Source: Teichococcus rhizosphaerae
GTDB taxonomy: Bacteria > Pseudomonadota > Alphaproteobacteria > Acetobacterales > Acetobacteraceae
Reading direction: 5' to 3'
Assembly: GCF_002631185.1 (NCBI RefSeq)
Contig: NZ_PDNU01000019.1
Span: 62,001 to 126,000 of the forward strand
DNA: 64,000 nucleotides
Positions 16,909-25,213 of the stretch are shown one piece after another. A model generated the notes under the pieces. That model was not told the DNA's origin and ran no database searches. It saw nothing but the letters and a program-made list of their open reading frames with translations. The translations under genes and the position numbers were made by a program. Position 1 is the first letter of the stretch; the number at the start of each line of letters is the position of its first letter.

Positions 16909-16925
16909 TCCTTGGCTGATCCTTG
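16905..16925 (+). repeat. Tandem 10-bp direct repeats upstream of hyuA sigma-54 promoter
   Basis: CTGATCCTTG occurs at 16905-16914 and again at 16916-16925, an 11-base period that places both copies on the same face of the helix. They lie about 70-90 bases upstream of the sigma-54 promoter, the distance expected of an enhancer-binding activator site. The first copy overlaps the stop of the preceding gene. The binding role is an inference. Confidence 0.5.
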
Positions 16926-16992
16926 ACCGCTTCGGGGCCGGCACGGGGCCCCGCCCTCCCCTGGCCGCCGCCTGGCGCCGCGTCCAGCCTCC

Positions 16993-17008
16993 TGGCACGC
17001 GGCTTGCT
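16993..17008 (+). promoter_or_regulatory. Sigma-54 (RpoN) promoter for hyuA
   Basis: TGGCACGCGGCTTGCT matches the sigma-54 consensus TGGCACG-N4-TTGCW at every defined position, with the invariant GG and GC ten bases apart. Transcription would start about 17019, leaving a short leader that includes the GGGGGGAA ribosome-binding site before the ATG at 17042. Confidence 0.72.
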
Positions 17009-17041
17009 GCGGCCTCCGCGAACAATGGCGGGGGGAACTCC

Positions 17042-19102
17042 ATGCGTTTGATCGGCGTCGATGTCGGCGGAACCTTCACGGATCTGGTGCTCGCGGATAC
17101 CGGGACGGGCCGCAGCGTCATCCACAAGGTGTCGAGCACCAACGCGGACCCGTCGATCGGCGTCACCCAGGGGGTGGTGGAGCTGTGCGCCCGGGCCGGC
17201 ATCGCGCCGGCGGCGGTGGACCAGGTGCTGCACGGCACCACCATCGCCACCAACGCCGTGCTGGAGCACCGCGGCGCCGTCACCGGCATGATCACCACGC
17301 GCGGCTACCGGGATGTGCTGCATATCGGCCGCCACCAGCGGCCGGAGCACTATTCCATCCAGCAGCAGATCCCCTGGCAGTCCCGCCCGCTGGTGAAGCG
17401 CCGCCACCGCCACGTCGTGACCGAGCGGCTGGTGCCGCCGCGCGGTGAGGTGCTGGTGCCGCTGGACGAGGCGGAGGTGCGCGCCGCCGCCCGCGCGCTG
17501 AAGGCCGACGGCGTCGAGGCCATCGCCATCTGCTTCCTGTTCTCCTACCTCAACCCGGCGCATGAGCTGCGCGCCAGGGCCATCGTGCAGGAGGAATACC
17601 CGGAGGCCTTCGTCACCACCTCGGCCGAGGTGGCGCCGCAGTTCCGCGAGTTCGAGCGCTTCACCACCGCCGCGATGAACGCCTTCGTCGGGCCCCGCGT
17701 GCGCGACTACGTCTCCCGCCTGGCCGGGCGGCTGAAGGAGGCCGGCGTCTCGGGGGACCTGCAGGTGATGGGCTCGACGGGCGGCGTCGCCTCGGTGGCC
17801 ATGGTGGCGGAGCAGCCGGTGCTCACCATGCTGTCCGGCCCCGCCGCGGGCGTGCTGGGCGGCGCCTGGGCCGGCGCCCTTTCGGGCCGGAACGACCTCA
17901 TCACCTTCGACATCGGCGGCACCTCGGCCGACATCGCCATCATCTCCGGCGGGCGGTTCGGCGAGGCCTCGGCGCGCGACACCTGGATCGCCGGCTTCCC
18001 GCTGCTGGTGCCGATGATCGACATCCACACCATCGGCGCCGGCGGCGGCTCCATCGCGCGGCGGGACGCGGGGGGCGCGTTCCGCGTCGGGCCGCAATCG
18101 GCGGGCGCGCAGCCGGGGCCGGCGGGCTATGGCCGCGGCGGCCAGCGCCCCACCGTGACGGACGCCAACATCGTGCTCGGCCGGCTGGACCCGGAGAACT
18201 TCCTGGGCGGCGCCATGGCGCTCGATGTGGCGGCCGCGCGCCGCGTCGTCGGCGCCTTCGCGGACGAGCTGGGGCTGACGCCGGAGGCGGCGGCGCTCGG
18301 CATCCTCACCATCGTCAACGCCAACATGGCCAATGCCATCCGCAGCCGCACCGTGCAGAAGGGCATCGACCCGCGCGGCTACGCGCTGGTGGCCTTCGGC
18401 GGCGCCGGCCCGCTCCAGGCGGTGGAGGTGGCGCGCATGCTGGAAGGGCGCGAGGTGCTGGTGCCGCCGCATCCCGGCATCACCTCCGCCATGGGGCTGC
18501 TGACCACCGACCTCAGCGCCGACGCGGTGCGCACCTGCTTCCAGCTTTCCACCGCGCTGGACCTGCCGCGCATCGCCGACGACTTCGCCGCGATGGAGGC
18601 GCAGATCATCGCCCGCTTCGCCGCCGACGCGCTGCCGGTGGAGACCGCCCGCTTCACCCGCGCCGCCGACCTCCGCTACGCCGGCCAGGGCTACGAGCTG
18701 CGCGTCGCCTTCCCTGCCGATGAGATGGCGGATGCCTCTGGCCTGCTGGCGCGCTTCCACGCCCAGCACAAGGCGGAATACGGCCACGCCTTCCCCGAGC
18801 GGCCGGTCGAGATCGTCAACCTGCGGCTCACCGGCGCCATCCCCCGCCCGCATCTCGGCGCGCCGCCGCCGCGCGCGGGCGGCTCGCTGGAGGAAGCCAC
18901 GGTGCGGGTGGCGCGGGTGGTGTTCGGCACGCCCGCCGCCCCCGAGCCGCACGAGACGCCCTTCCTGCGGCGCGAGCTTCTGCCGGTGGGCCAGCCCATC
19001 CCCGGCCCCGCCATCGTGCTGCAGACCGACAGCACCACCGTGGTGCCGCCCGGCTGCACCCTGACCGCCGAGGCCGGCGGCAACCTCCTCATCGCCCTCT
19101 GA
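17042..19102 (+). CDS. hyuA: Hydantoinase/oxoprolinase family protein, subunit A
   Basis: The 686-residue protein starts with the actin/hexokinase-like ATP-binding segment [13 protein letters not shown] and continues with a second nucleotide-binding region [14 protein letters not shown] and with IGAGGGSIA. This is the ATP-dependent half of N-methylhydantoinase, 5-oxoprolinase and acetone/acetophenone carboxylase enzymes, which activate an amide or ketone by phosphorylation. Subunit B follows 17 bases downstream. The exact substrate cannot be assigned; a cyclic amide such as hydantoin or 5-oxoproline would suit the nitrogen-type (sigma-54) promoter. The ATG at 17042 follows GGGGGGAACTCC. Length and domain order are normal. 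Confidence 0.92.
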   Translation: MRLIGVDVGGTFTDLVLADTGTGRSVIHKVSSTNADPSIGVTQGVVELCARAGIAPAAVDQVLHGTTIATNAVLEHRGAVTGMITTRGYRDVLHIGRHQRPEHYSIQQQIPWQSRPLVKRRHRHVVTERLVPPRGEVLVPLDEAEVRAAARALKADGVEAIAICFLFSYLNPAHELRARAIVQEEYPEAFVTTSAEVAPQFREFERFTTAAMNAFVGPRVRDYVSRLAGRLKEAGVSGDLQVMGSTGGVASVAMVAEQPVLTMLSGPAAGVLGGAWAGALSGRNDLITFDIGGTSADIAIISGGRFGEASARDTWIAGFPLLVPMIDIHTIGAGGGSIARRDAGGAFRVGPQSAGAQPGPAGYGRGGQRPTVTDANIVLGRLDPENFLGGAMALDVAAARRVVGAFADELGLTPEAAALGILTIVNANMANAIRSRTVQKGIDPRGYALVAFGGAGPLQAVEVARMLEGREVLVPPHPGITSAMGLLTTDLSADAVRTCFQLSTALDLPRIADDFAAMEAQIIARFAADALPVETARFTRAADLRYAGQGYELRVAFPADEMADASGLLARFHAQHKAEYGHAFPERPVEIVNLRLTGAIPRPHLGAPPPRAGGSLEEATVRVARVVFGTPAAPEPHETPFLRRELLPVGQPIPGPAIVLQTDSTTVVPPGCTLTAEAGGNLLIAL

Positions 19103-19119
19103 CCCAAGGACGCAACGCC

Positions 19120-20898
19120 ATGACCGAGACGAGCACGATCGACCCCGTCACCGTCAGCGTCGTGCAGGGCGCGCTGGAAACCATCGCGGTGGAGGTGGGC
19201 TACAAGCTGATGCGGATGGCCTATTCCTCCATCATCCGCGAATCGGAGGATTTCGGCGCGGCGCTGACCGATGCCGCCGGCCAGGGCCTGGCGGAGTCGG
19301 CGCAGTCCATCCCGCTGCAATCCGGCCCCATCCCCGGCTATGTGAAGGCGGTGCTGGCGACGCTCGCCCGGCGTGGCGACACGCTGCGCCCCGGCGACGT
19401 CATCATGCACAACGACCCCTATGGCGGCGCCAGCCACGGGCCGGACGTGGCCTTCCTGGTGCCGGTGTTTCACGTGGATCAGGCGGGGCTGGAGCATCTG
19501 GTGGGCTTCAGCGGCACCACCGCGCACCATCTCGACATCGGCGCGCAGACGCCCGGCTCCTGCGGCATCGTCGAGGCGATCGACGCCTATGCGGAGGGGC
19601 TCCAGTTCAAGGCCATCAAGGTCTATGACCAGGGCCGCCGCAACGAGGCCGTGCGGCAGATGCTGCGCGACAATGTCCGCGCCGCCGAGATGGTGGTGGG
19701 GGACATGGAGGCGCAGGTGGCGGCCAGCCGCATCGGCGCCGAGCGGATGGCCGCGCTGGTGGCCCGCTATGGCTTCGCGGAGTTCCGCGCCGCCTGCGCC
19801 GCCATGCTGGACCAGGCGGAGCGGCTGATGCGCCGCGCCATCGCGGCCCTGCCCGAGGGCAGCTTCCGCGCCGAGACCTTCATCGACGGCTACCTGGACG
19901 ATCCCGCCCGCAGCAACCTCGCGCTCGTCGCCACCGTGACGAAGCAGGGCGACACGCTGCTGGTGGACCTCACCGGCACCGCGCCGCAGGTGGATGACCG
20001 CCCCATCAACATGCCCTTCCATGGCACGGTGGATGTCGCGGTGTGGCTCACCGTGCGTTCCGTGCTGCTGGACACCGCCATCCATGGCCATGTGCCGGTG
20101 AACGAGGGCCTCACGCGGCCCATCCGCATCGTGGCACCGAAAGGGTGCCTGGCCAATCCGCGCTTCCCGGCGCCCACCATCGCCCGCTTCTGCCCCGGCA
20201 ACCAGCTGGCCGACACGGTGATGAAGGCGCTGGCCCAGGCGGTGCCGGGGCAGGTCTCGGCCGGCATCGGCAACCTCAAGGTCATCGCCTTCTCCGGGCT
20301 GCAGGAGGAGGGCCACTGGGTGCACATGGAGATCTTCGAGGGCGCCTATGGCGGCCGCCCCGGCCAGGACGGCATGGACGCGGTGGACACGCTCTACGCC
20401 AACACCCGCAACAACCCGATCGAGGACATCGAGAGCCACCTGCCGCTGCGCGTGCTGCGCTACGAGCTGCGCGAGGACGAGGCGGGCGCCGGCCAGTGGC
20501 GCGGCGGCCTCGGCTCGGTGCGGGAGATCGGCTTCCTCACCGATGCCGGCACCTCGGTGGAGGGCGAGGGGCACGCGCACCGCCCCTGGGGGTTCCTCGG
20601 CGGCGGGGAGGGCGTCACCGCGCGCCTCACCCTGCGCCGCGCGGATGGCAGCGAGGAGGCCCTGCCCTCCAAGGTGCCGCACCGCGCCGTGCGCGCGGGC
20701 GACCGCTTCATCTGCCACGGCCCCGCCGGCGGCGGCTATGGCGACCCCTTCCGGCGCGACCCGGCGCTGGTGCTGGAGGACGTGCTGGACGGGCTGCTTT
20801 CGGCCGAGACGGCGCGGCGGGACTACGGGGTGGCGATCGCCGGCAAGGCCGTGGACGAGGCGGCCACGGCCGCGCTGCGCGGCGCCGGCACGCCCTGA
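19120..20898 (+). CDS. hyuB: Hydantoinase/oxoprolinase family protein, subunit B
   Basis: The 592-residue protein is the partner of HyuA and carries the hydrolase/carboxylase half of the enzyme. Family marks are the N-terminal VVQGALETIAVEVGYKLMR, the metal-binding region VIMHNDPYGGASHGPDV, the HH pair in GTTAHHLDIG and the C-terminal GPAGGGYGDP. It forms an operon with hyuA (17-base gap with an AAGGA site). No signal peptide is present, so the complex is cytoplasmic. Like its partner, its substrate class (hydantoin, oxoproline or ketone) is open. A hairpin lies 36 bases after its stop and separates it from the regulator gene. Confidence 0.92.
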   Translation: MTETSTIDPVTVSVVQGALETIAVEVGYKLMRMAYSSIIRESEDFGAALTDAAGQGLAESAQSIPLQSGPIPGYVKAVLATLARRGDTLRPGDVIMHNDPYGGASHGPDVAFLVPVFHVDQAGLEHLVGFSGTTAHHLDIGAQTPGSCGIVEAIDAYAEGLQFKAIKVYDQGRRNEAVRQMLRDNVRAAEMVVGDMEAQVAASRIGAERMAALVARYGFAEFRAACAAMLDQAERLMRRAIAALPEGSFRAETFIDGYLDDPARSNLALVATVTKQGDTLLVDLTGTAPQVDDRPINMPFHGTVDVAVWLTVRSVLLDTAIHGHVPVNEGLTRPIRIVAPKGCLANPRFPAPTIARFCPGNQLADTVMKALAQAVPGQVSAGIGNLKVIAFSGLQEEGHWVHMEIFEGAYGGRPGQDGMDAVDTLYANTRNNPIEDIESHLPLRVLRYELREDEAGAGQWRGGLGSVREIGFLTDAGTSVEGEGHAHRPWGFLGGGEGVTARLTLRRADGSEEALPSKVPHRAVRAGDRFICHGPAGGGYGDPFRRDPALVLEDVLDGLLSAETARRDYGVAIAGKAVDEAATAALRGAGTP

Positions 20899-20933
20899 GG
20901 CCGCCAGGCGGAAGGCTGGCGGGAAGTCTGGTG

Positions 20934-20960
20934 GGCCCGGGGGAATCCATTCCCCGGGCC
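20934..20960 (+). repeat. Imperfect copy of the dispersed hairpin repeat, without T-tract
   Basis: GGCCCGGGGG-AAT pairs with ATTCCCCGGGCC around a short loop, with one bulged G. The core resembles the terminator repeats at 12419, 58844 and 61202, but TTGCTGCTAT follows instead of a T-run, so termination would be weak. It lies between hyuB and the XRE-cupin gene. Confidence 0.5.
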
Positions 20961-20981
20961 TTGCTGCTATCCTGCTTTCCG

Positions 20982-21551
20982 ATGCCCCTGCACGAAAGCT
21001 CCACCCACCTGGCCCGGCGCCTGAAGACCGAGCGGGAGGCCCGCGGCTGGTCGCTGGCCGAGTTGGCGGAACGCTCCGGCGTGTCCAAGGCGATGATCAG
21101 CAAGATCGAGCGCGACGAGGTGAGCCCCACCGCCGCGCTGCTGGGCCGCCTCTCGGGCGCCTTCGGCCTCAGCCTGTCGCAGCTTCTCGCCCGCGCCGAG
21201 CAGGGCGGGGGGCTGCTGGCGCGGGCGGCGGCGCAGCCGGTCTGGCAGGACCCCGAGACGGGCTTCATCCGCCGCGCCCTCACCCCCGCCGCCGGCCCGC
21301 CCACGCCGCTGGAGCTGATCTGGGGCGAGCTGCCGCCGGGCCAGGCGGTGGACTACCCCGCCGCCGCCTTCGCCTTCGTCCAGGACCAGCAGCTCCTGAT
21401 GCTCGAGGGCGTGCTGCACTTCACCCAGGGAGGCGTCCTGCATGTGCTGCATCCGGGCGACTGCCTCCGCTTCGGCCCGCCGGAGGCCTGCCGCTACGAG
21501 AATCCCGGCGCCGCGCCCTGCCGCTACGTCGTGGTGCTGCTCCGGCGGTGA
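20982..21551 (+). CDS. XRE-family transcriptional regulator with C-terminal cupin domain
   Basis: The 189-residue protein has an N-terminal helix-turn-helix of the lambda-repressor/XRE type (residues about 8-65: RLKTEREARGWSLAELAERS, then SKAMISKIERDEVSPTAALL), and a C-terminal double-stranded beta helix with GGVLHVLHPGDCLRFGPPEAC, a cupin sensor domain. Such proteins usually repress or activate genes for uptake and breakdown of small nitrogenous or sugar compounds, with the cupin binding the effector. It lies 83 bases downstream of hyuB on the same strand and is the likely local regulator of hyuAB or of the oppositely oriented monooxygenase. The target is not shown by the sequence. No clear ribosome-binding site precedes the ATG at 20982. 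Confidence 0.88.
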   Translation: MPLHESSTHLARRLKTEREARGWSLAELAERSGVSKAMISKIERDEVSPTAALLGRLSGAFGLSLSQLLARAEQGGGLLARAAAQPVWQDPETGFIRRALTPAAGPPTPLELIWGELPPGQAVDYPAAAFAFVQDQQLLMLEGVLHFTQGGVLHVLHPGDCLRFGPPEACRYENPGAAPCRYVVVLLRR

Positions 21552-21610
21552 GGCGCGGGCCCCGGCGCGCATGGGAGCCGCGAGGTCCGCCCTCCCCGGA
21601 GCCGCGCCCC

Positions 21611-22954
21611 TTACGCGCGCAATGCCGCCGCCGGGTGCGGCGCCGCCAGCAGCGGCCCGGCGCCGAACAGCTTCTCCCGGTAGGTGCCGGGCGCGTAGCC
21701 GCTCTTGAAGGCGCCGCGCTCCTGCAGCAGCGGCACCACCAGCGCCACGAACTGCTCCAGCCCTTCCGGCAGCACGGTGCGGGACAGGTTGAAGCCGTCC
21801 ACGTCGGCCGCCTCCGCCCAGCCGACCAGCCGCTCCGCCACCTGCGCTGCGCTGCCGACAATGGGCGGCTGGCGGCTGCCCAGCACGAACTGGTCGATCA
21901 GCCGCCGCTTGGTGAAGACCGGCCCCGCCGCCTGCTTCATCGCCGTCACGTTGGACTGGATGGCCTGGGTCGGCCCCGCCTCGATCGGCTCGTCCATCCC
22001 GTATTTCGCGAAGTCGATGCCGAGCGAGGCGGAGGCATGCGCCAGCGCGCCCTCCACGCTGGCATGGCGGCGGTATTCCTCCAGCAGGTCGCGCGCCTCG
22101 GCCTCGGTGCGGCCGGCGATGACGGTGGCGCCGGCGAACACCTTCAGCGGCCGCCCCGCGGCGCGGGCGCGGAGGTCGGCCACCAGCGCCGCCACCGGCT
22201 CCGGCTTGCCGCCATTGACGAAGACGCATTCCGCATGGGTGGCGGCGAAGCGCCGGCCACGGTCCGAGGCGCCGGCCTGGTAGAGCACCGGCGTGCGCTG
22301 GGCCGAGGGCTCGCAGAGATGGATGGCCTCCATCCGGTATTGCCGGCCCTGGTGCTGGATCGGGCGCACCTTCGCGGGATCGGCGTAGATCCCCGCCGCG
22401 CGGTCGGCCCGCACCGCGTCGCCGTCCCAGCTCGCTTCCCAGAGCTTGTAGACCAGCTCCATGTATTCGTCGGCCAGGTCGTAGCGGTCGTCATGCGCCA
22501 TCTGCCGGTCGAAGCCCATGGCGCGGGCGGCGCTGTCCAGATAGCCGGTGACGATGTTCCAGCCGATCCGCCCTCCCGTCAGGTGGTCCAGCGTGGACAT
22601 CCGCCGGGCGAAGAGGAAGGGCTGCTCATAGGCGAGGTTGCAGGTGATGCCGAAGCCCAGATGGGTGGTGGCCGCCGCCATGGCCGGCACCAGCATGGCC
22701 GGGTCCAGCAGCGGCACCTGCACCGCGCCGCGCAGCGCGGCGTCCGGGCTGTTGCCATAGACATCGTAGATGCCCAGCACATCGGCCAGGAACAGCCCGT
22801 CGAACAGGCCGCGCTCCAGCGTGCGGGCCAGCTCCGTCCAGTGCTCCAGCCGGTTGTACTGCGCGCTGGTGTCGCGCGGATGCGTCCAGAGGCCCTGCTG
22901 GATATGGCCGACGCAGGCCATGTCGAAGGCGTTGAGGCGGAGTTCGCGCGGCAT
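21611..22954 (-). CDS. LLM-class FMN-dependent monooxygenase, NtaA/SnaA/DszA family
   Basis: This 447-residue protein belongs to the bacterial luciferase-like flavin monooxygenases of the nitrilotriacetate/dibenzothiophene-sulfone group, which use FMNH2 supplied by a separate reductase. Marks are LNAFDMACVGHIQQGLWTHP at the N-terminus, GLFLADVLGIYD, GRIGWNIVTGYLDSAARAMG and the substrate-loop sequence SPAQRTPVLYQAG-like PSAQRTPVLYQAGAS. Preferred start is the ATG at 22954, six bases after GGAG; an ATG nine codons upstream lacks such a site. It is divergent from a nitroreductase-family gene that could provide reduced flavin. Substrate is unknown; sulfur- or nitrogen-containing organics are typical. 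Confidence 0.87.
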   Translation of the reverse strand: MPRELRLNAFDMACVGHIQQGLWTHPRDTSAQYNRLEHWTELARTLERGLFDGLFLADVLGIYDVYGNSPDAALRGAVQVPLLDPAMLVPAMAAATTHLGFGITCNLAYEQPFLFARRMSTLDHLTGGRIGWNIVTGYLDSAARAMGFDRQMAHDDRYDLADEYMELVYKLWEASWDGDAVRADRAAGIYADPAKVRPIQHQGRQYRMEAIHLCEPSAQRTPVLYQAGASDRGRRFAATHAECVFVNGGKPEPVAALVADLRARAAGRPLKVFAGATVIAGRTEAEARDLLEEYRRHASVEGALAHASASLGIDFAKYGMDEPIEAGPTQAIQSNVTAMKQAAGPVFTKRRLIDQFVLGSRQPPIVGSAAQVAERLVGWAEAADVDGFNLSRTVLPEGLEQFVALVVPLLQERGAFKSGYAPGTYREKLFGAGPLLAAPHPAAALRA

Positions 22955-23088
22955 GGACGGCTCCAGGTTTCTCTTCCTCATCCACTATGAGAGATTTTCG
23001 TCTCCGATGCGACAGGCATTCCCGCCGGGGCTGGCGCCTCCCCGCCGCATCCGCTGAGCTTCGGCGGAACCGACTCGAAGGCTCCGCC

Positions 23089-23913
23089 ATGAACCACATG
23101 CCCGCCCGCGACGCCCTGGCCGCCCGCTACGGCGCCGCCCACATCCCCCCCACCGGCCCGTGGAGCCCGGTGCTCGACGCGCTGCTCGCCCACCGCTCCG
23201 TGCGCGCCTACCGGCCGGACCCGCTGCCCGAGGGCACGCTGGAGACGCTGGTGGCCGCCGCGCAATCCGCCGCCACCTCCTCCAACCTGCAGACCTGGTC
23301 GGTGGTGGCGGTGACCGACCCTGCCCGAAAGGCGCGGCTCGCCGCCGTGGCGGGGGGCCAGAAGCACATCGGGCAATGCCCGCTCTTCCTGGTCTGGATC
23401 GCCGACCTGTCCCGCACCACGCGGCTGGCCGAGGCGGAAGGCAGGACGCTGGAGGGCCTGCCCTATCTGGAAACCTTCCTGGTGGCGGCGCTGGATGCGG
23501 CGCTGGCGGCGCAGAACGCGGTGGTGGCGGCCGAGTCGCTGGGCCTGTCCACCGTCTATATTGGCGCGTTGCGCAACGACGCCCGGGCGGTGGCCGCGGA
23601 GCTGGCACTGCCGCCCGGCGCCATGGGGGTGTTCGGCCTTTGCGTGGGCCATGCCGACCCGGCCCCGCCGGCCGAGGTGAAGCCCCGCCTGCCCCAGCCC
23701 GCCATCCTGCACCGCGAGCGCTACGGCAGCAGCGGCGAGGAGGCGCTCCGCGCCGCCTACGACTCGGAGCTTGGCCGTTTCAGCGCGCGGCACGAGATGT
23801 CCGCCTATCGCTGGACGGACCGGGTACTGGCGCGACTCGGGCGGGTGGCCGCGCTGAACGGGCGGGACGGGCTGAAGGACGCGCTGCGGGCGCTCGGCTT
23901 CCCGCTGCGCTGA
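23089..23913 (+). CDS. Nitroreductase-family NAD(P)H:FMN oxidoreductase
   Basis: The 274-residue protein fits the NfsA-like branch of the nitroreductase family. It shows HRSVRAYRPDPLPEG at the start of the flavin site, AAQSAATSSNLQTWSVVAV (FMN-binding SSNLQ), and AAESLGLSTVYIGALRN followed by FGLCVGHAD. Such enzymes reduce flavins, quinones or nitro groups using NADPH. The ATG at 23089 follows GAAGG. It is transcribed away from the flavin-dependent monooxygenase gene, and a reductase-monooxygenase partnership is possible but not demonstrated. No signal peptide is seen. Confidence 0.88.
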   Translation: MNHMPARDALAARYGAAHIPPTGPWSPVLDALLAHRSVRAYRPDPLPEGTLETLVAAAQSAATSSNLQTWSVVAVTDPARKARLAAVAGGQKHIGQCPLFLVWIADLSRTTRLAEAEGRTLEGLPYLETFLVAALDAALAAQNAVVAAESLGLSTVYIGALRNDARAVAAELALPPGAMGVFGLCVGHADPAPPAEVKPRLPQPAILHRERYGSSGEEALRAAYDSELGRFSARHEMSAYRWTDRVLARLGRVAALNGRDGLKDALRALGFPLR

Positions 23914-23960
23914 GCGGGGGCCAGGCGGGGCGGTCCAGGCGGCCGGGTTCAGGCAGCCCG

Positions 23961-23998
23961 GATCAGGTAGCCAGGATCAGGTAGCCAGGATCAGGCGG
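23961..23998 (+). repeat. Short tandem repeat, 14-bp unit
   Basis: GATCAGGTAGCCAG occurs twice in tandem (23961-23974 and 23975-23988) and is followed by a partial third unit GATCAGGCGG, with a degenerate unit just upstream. The last part overlaps the stop codon of the minus-strand ABM gene. It lies in the 77-base gap between convergent genes. Confidence 0.7.
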
Positions 23999-24293
23999 CG
24001 GGGGTCAGCACATGGATGGCGCGGCCCGCCAGCATCTCCTTGGTCCGCTCGCCATAGGCCAGCATGTGAGGCGACTTCGCATGTGCCTTCAGCGCCTCGG
24101 GGCTGGCCCATTTCTCCACCACCACGAAGCTGTCGGGGCCGAAGGTGGCGGGGGAGTTGGGCGCGTCGATGACGGGGCCGTATTCGATGCAGCCCTCCTC
24201 CGCCAGCACCGCCGGCATGTTGGCGCGGAACTCCGCCAGCACCGCCTCCCGCTGGCCGGGCTTGGCGGTGATGATGGCGATGACATGGATCAT
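23991..24293 (-). CDS. Putative quinol monooxygenase, ABM domain (YgiN-like)
   Basis: This 100-residue protein is a single antibiotic-biosynthesis-monooxygenase (ABM) fold: MIHVIAIITAKPGQREAVL, then EEGCIEYGPVID and FVVVEKWASPEALKAHAKSPHM. Small cytoplasmic dimers of this type oxidise quinols or degrade haem or signalling molecules; the substrate cannot be told from sequence. It lies 245 bases downstream of yggS on the same strand. That 245-base gap holds only GC-rich sequence with a repeated CCGCGCGGGC (24434 and 24462); I saw no gene in it. Confidence 0.83.
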   Translation of the reverse strand: MIHVIAIITAKPGQREAVLAEFRANMPAVLAEEGCIEYGPVIDAPNSPATFGPDSFVVVEKWASPEALKAHAKSPHMLAYGERTKEMLAGRAIHVLTPAA

Positions 24294-24538
24294 GGCGAGG
24301 ACGCTTCCTGTTGTTGCGGCGGCAGGAGGCCAGCCCCCCCAAGGCGGCGCCCCTCGGGCGGCCCGGCCAGGGCATTGGCCTCCCGTTCTCGAGGGCCTGC
24401 TCGTTCACGCGGCGCACGGGCCTTTCCAGCGCGCCGCGCGGGCAGGACAGTAGGGCAGATCCCGCGCGGGCGGAATTGCCGGGGCCGGGCCAGAGCTCCC
24501 GCCGGCACCAGGCCCTGGGGGCCGCCGCGCGCCGCGGC

Positions 24539-25210
24539 TCACATCGCCGGCCGGTCGCCGAAGATGGCGGTGCCCACCCGCACATGGGTGGCGCCATGGG
24601 CGATGGCCTCCTCGAAGTCGCCGCTCATGCCCATGGAAAGCGTGCGCAGCCCGAGTCGCGCCGCCGCCCCGGCCAGCAGCGCGAAATGCGGCGCCGGGTC
24701 CTCCCCGGCGGGGGGGATGCACATCAGCCCCTCCACCGGCAGGCCATGGGTCTCACGGCACAGGCCGAGGAAATCCTCCAGCGCCCCGGGCGCGATGCCG
24801 GCCTTCTGCGGCTCCAGCCCGGTGTTCACCTGCACCAGCAGGCCGGGGCGGCGCTGCTCGCGCGCCATTGCCTCGGCCAGCGCCTCGGCCAGCCTCGGGC
24901 GGTCCAGGCTCTCGATGACATCGGCCACCCGCACGGCCTCGCGCGCCTTGTTGGTCTGCAACGCGCCGATGATGTGCAGCCGCAGCCCGGGGTGCCGCGC
25001 GCGCAGGCCCGGGAACTTGCCGGCCGCCTCCTGGACGCGGTTCTCGCCGAAGGTGGCCTGGCCGGCAGCCAGCGCCTCCGCCACCGATTCGGCGGGGTGG
25101 AACTTGGAGACGGCCACCAGGGTCACGGAGGCGGGATCGCGGCCGCAGCGGGCGCAGGCGCTGGCGATGCGGTCCTGGATGCGCTTCAGGTTGTCGGCGA
25201 TGGAGGACAT
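24539..25210 (-). CDS. YggS/PROSC family pyridoxal phosphate homeostasis protein
   Basis: This 223-residue protein has the alanine-racemase-like TIM barrel of YggS, which binds PLP without known catalysis and keeps vitamin B6 and amino-acid pools balanced. The PLP Lys is in TLVAVSKFHP (about residue 36), followed by FGENRVQEA, LHIIGALQTNK (in place of the usual WHFIGxLQxNK), QVNTGLEPQKAG and LRTLSMGMSGDFEEAIAHG with the phosphate-binding VRVGTAIFG. The start codon is only three bases from the putative start of the divergent ThiE-like gene, so promoters of one probably lie inside the other. Confidence 0.93.
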   Translation of the reverse strand: MSSIADNLKRIQDRIASACARCGRDPASVTLVAVSKFHPAESVAEALAAGQATFGENRVQEAAGKFPGLRARHPGLRLHIIGALQTNKAREAVRVADVIESLDRPRLAEALAEAMAREQRRPGLLVQVNTGLEPQKAGIAPGALEDFLGLCRETHGLPVEGLMCIPPAGEDPAPHFALLAGAAARLGLRTLSMGMSGDFEEAIAHGATHVRVGTAIFGDRPAM

Positions 25211-25213
25211 GAT

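Noticed and set aside
24294-24538. Small gene or RNA in the 245-base gap between yggS and the ABM gene
   Set aside because: No start with ribosome-binding site and no tRNA-like fold or conserved motif seen; only GC-rich repeats.
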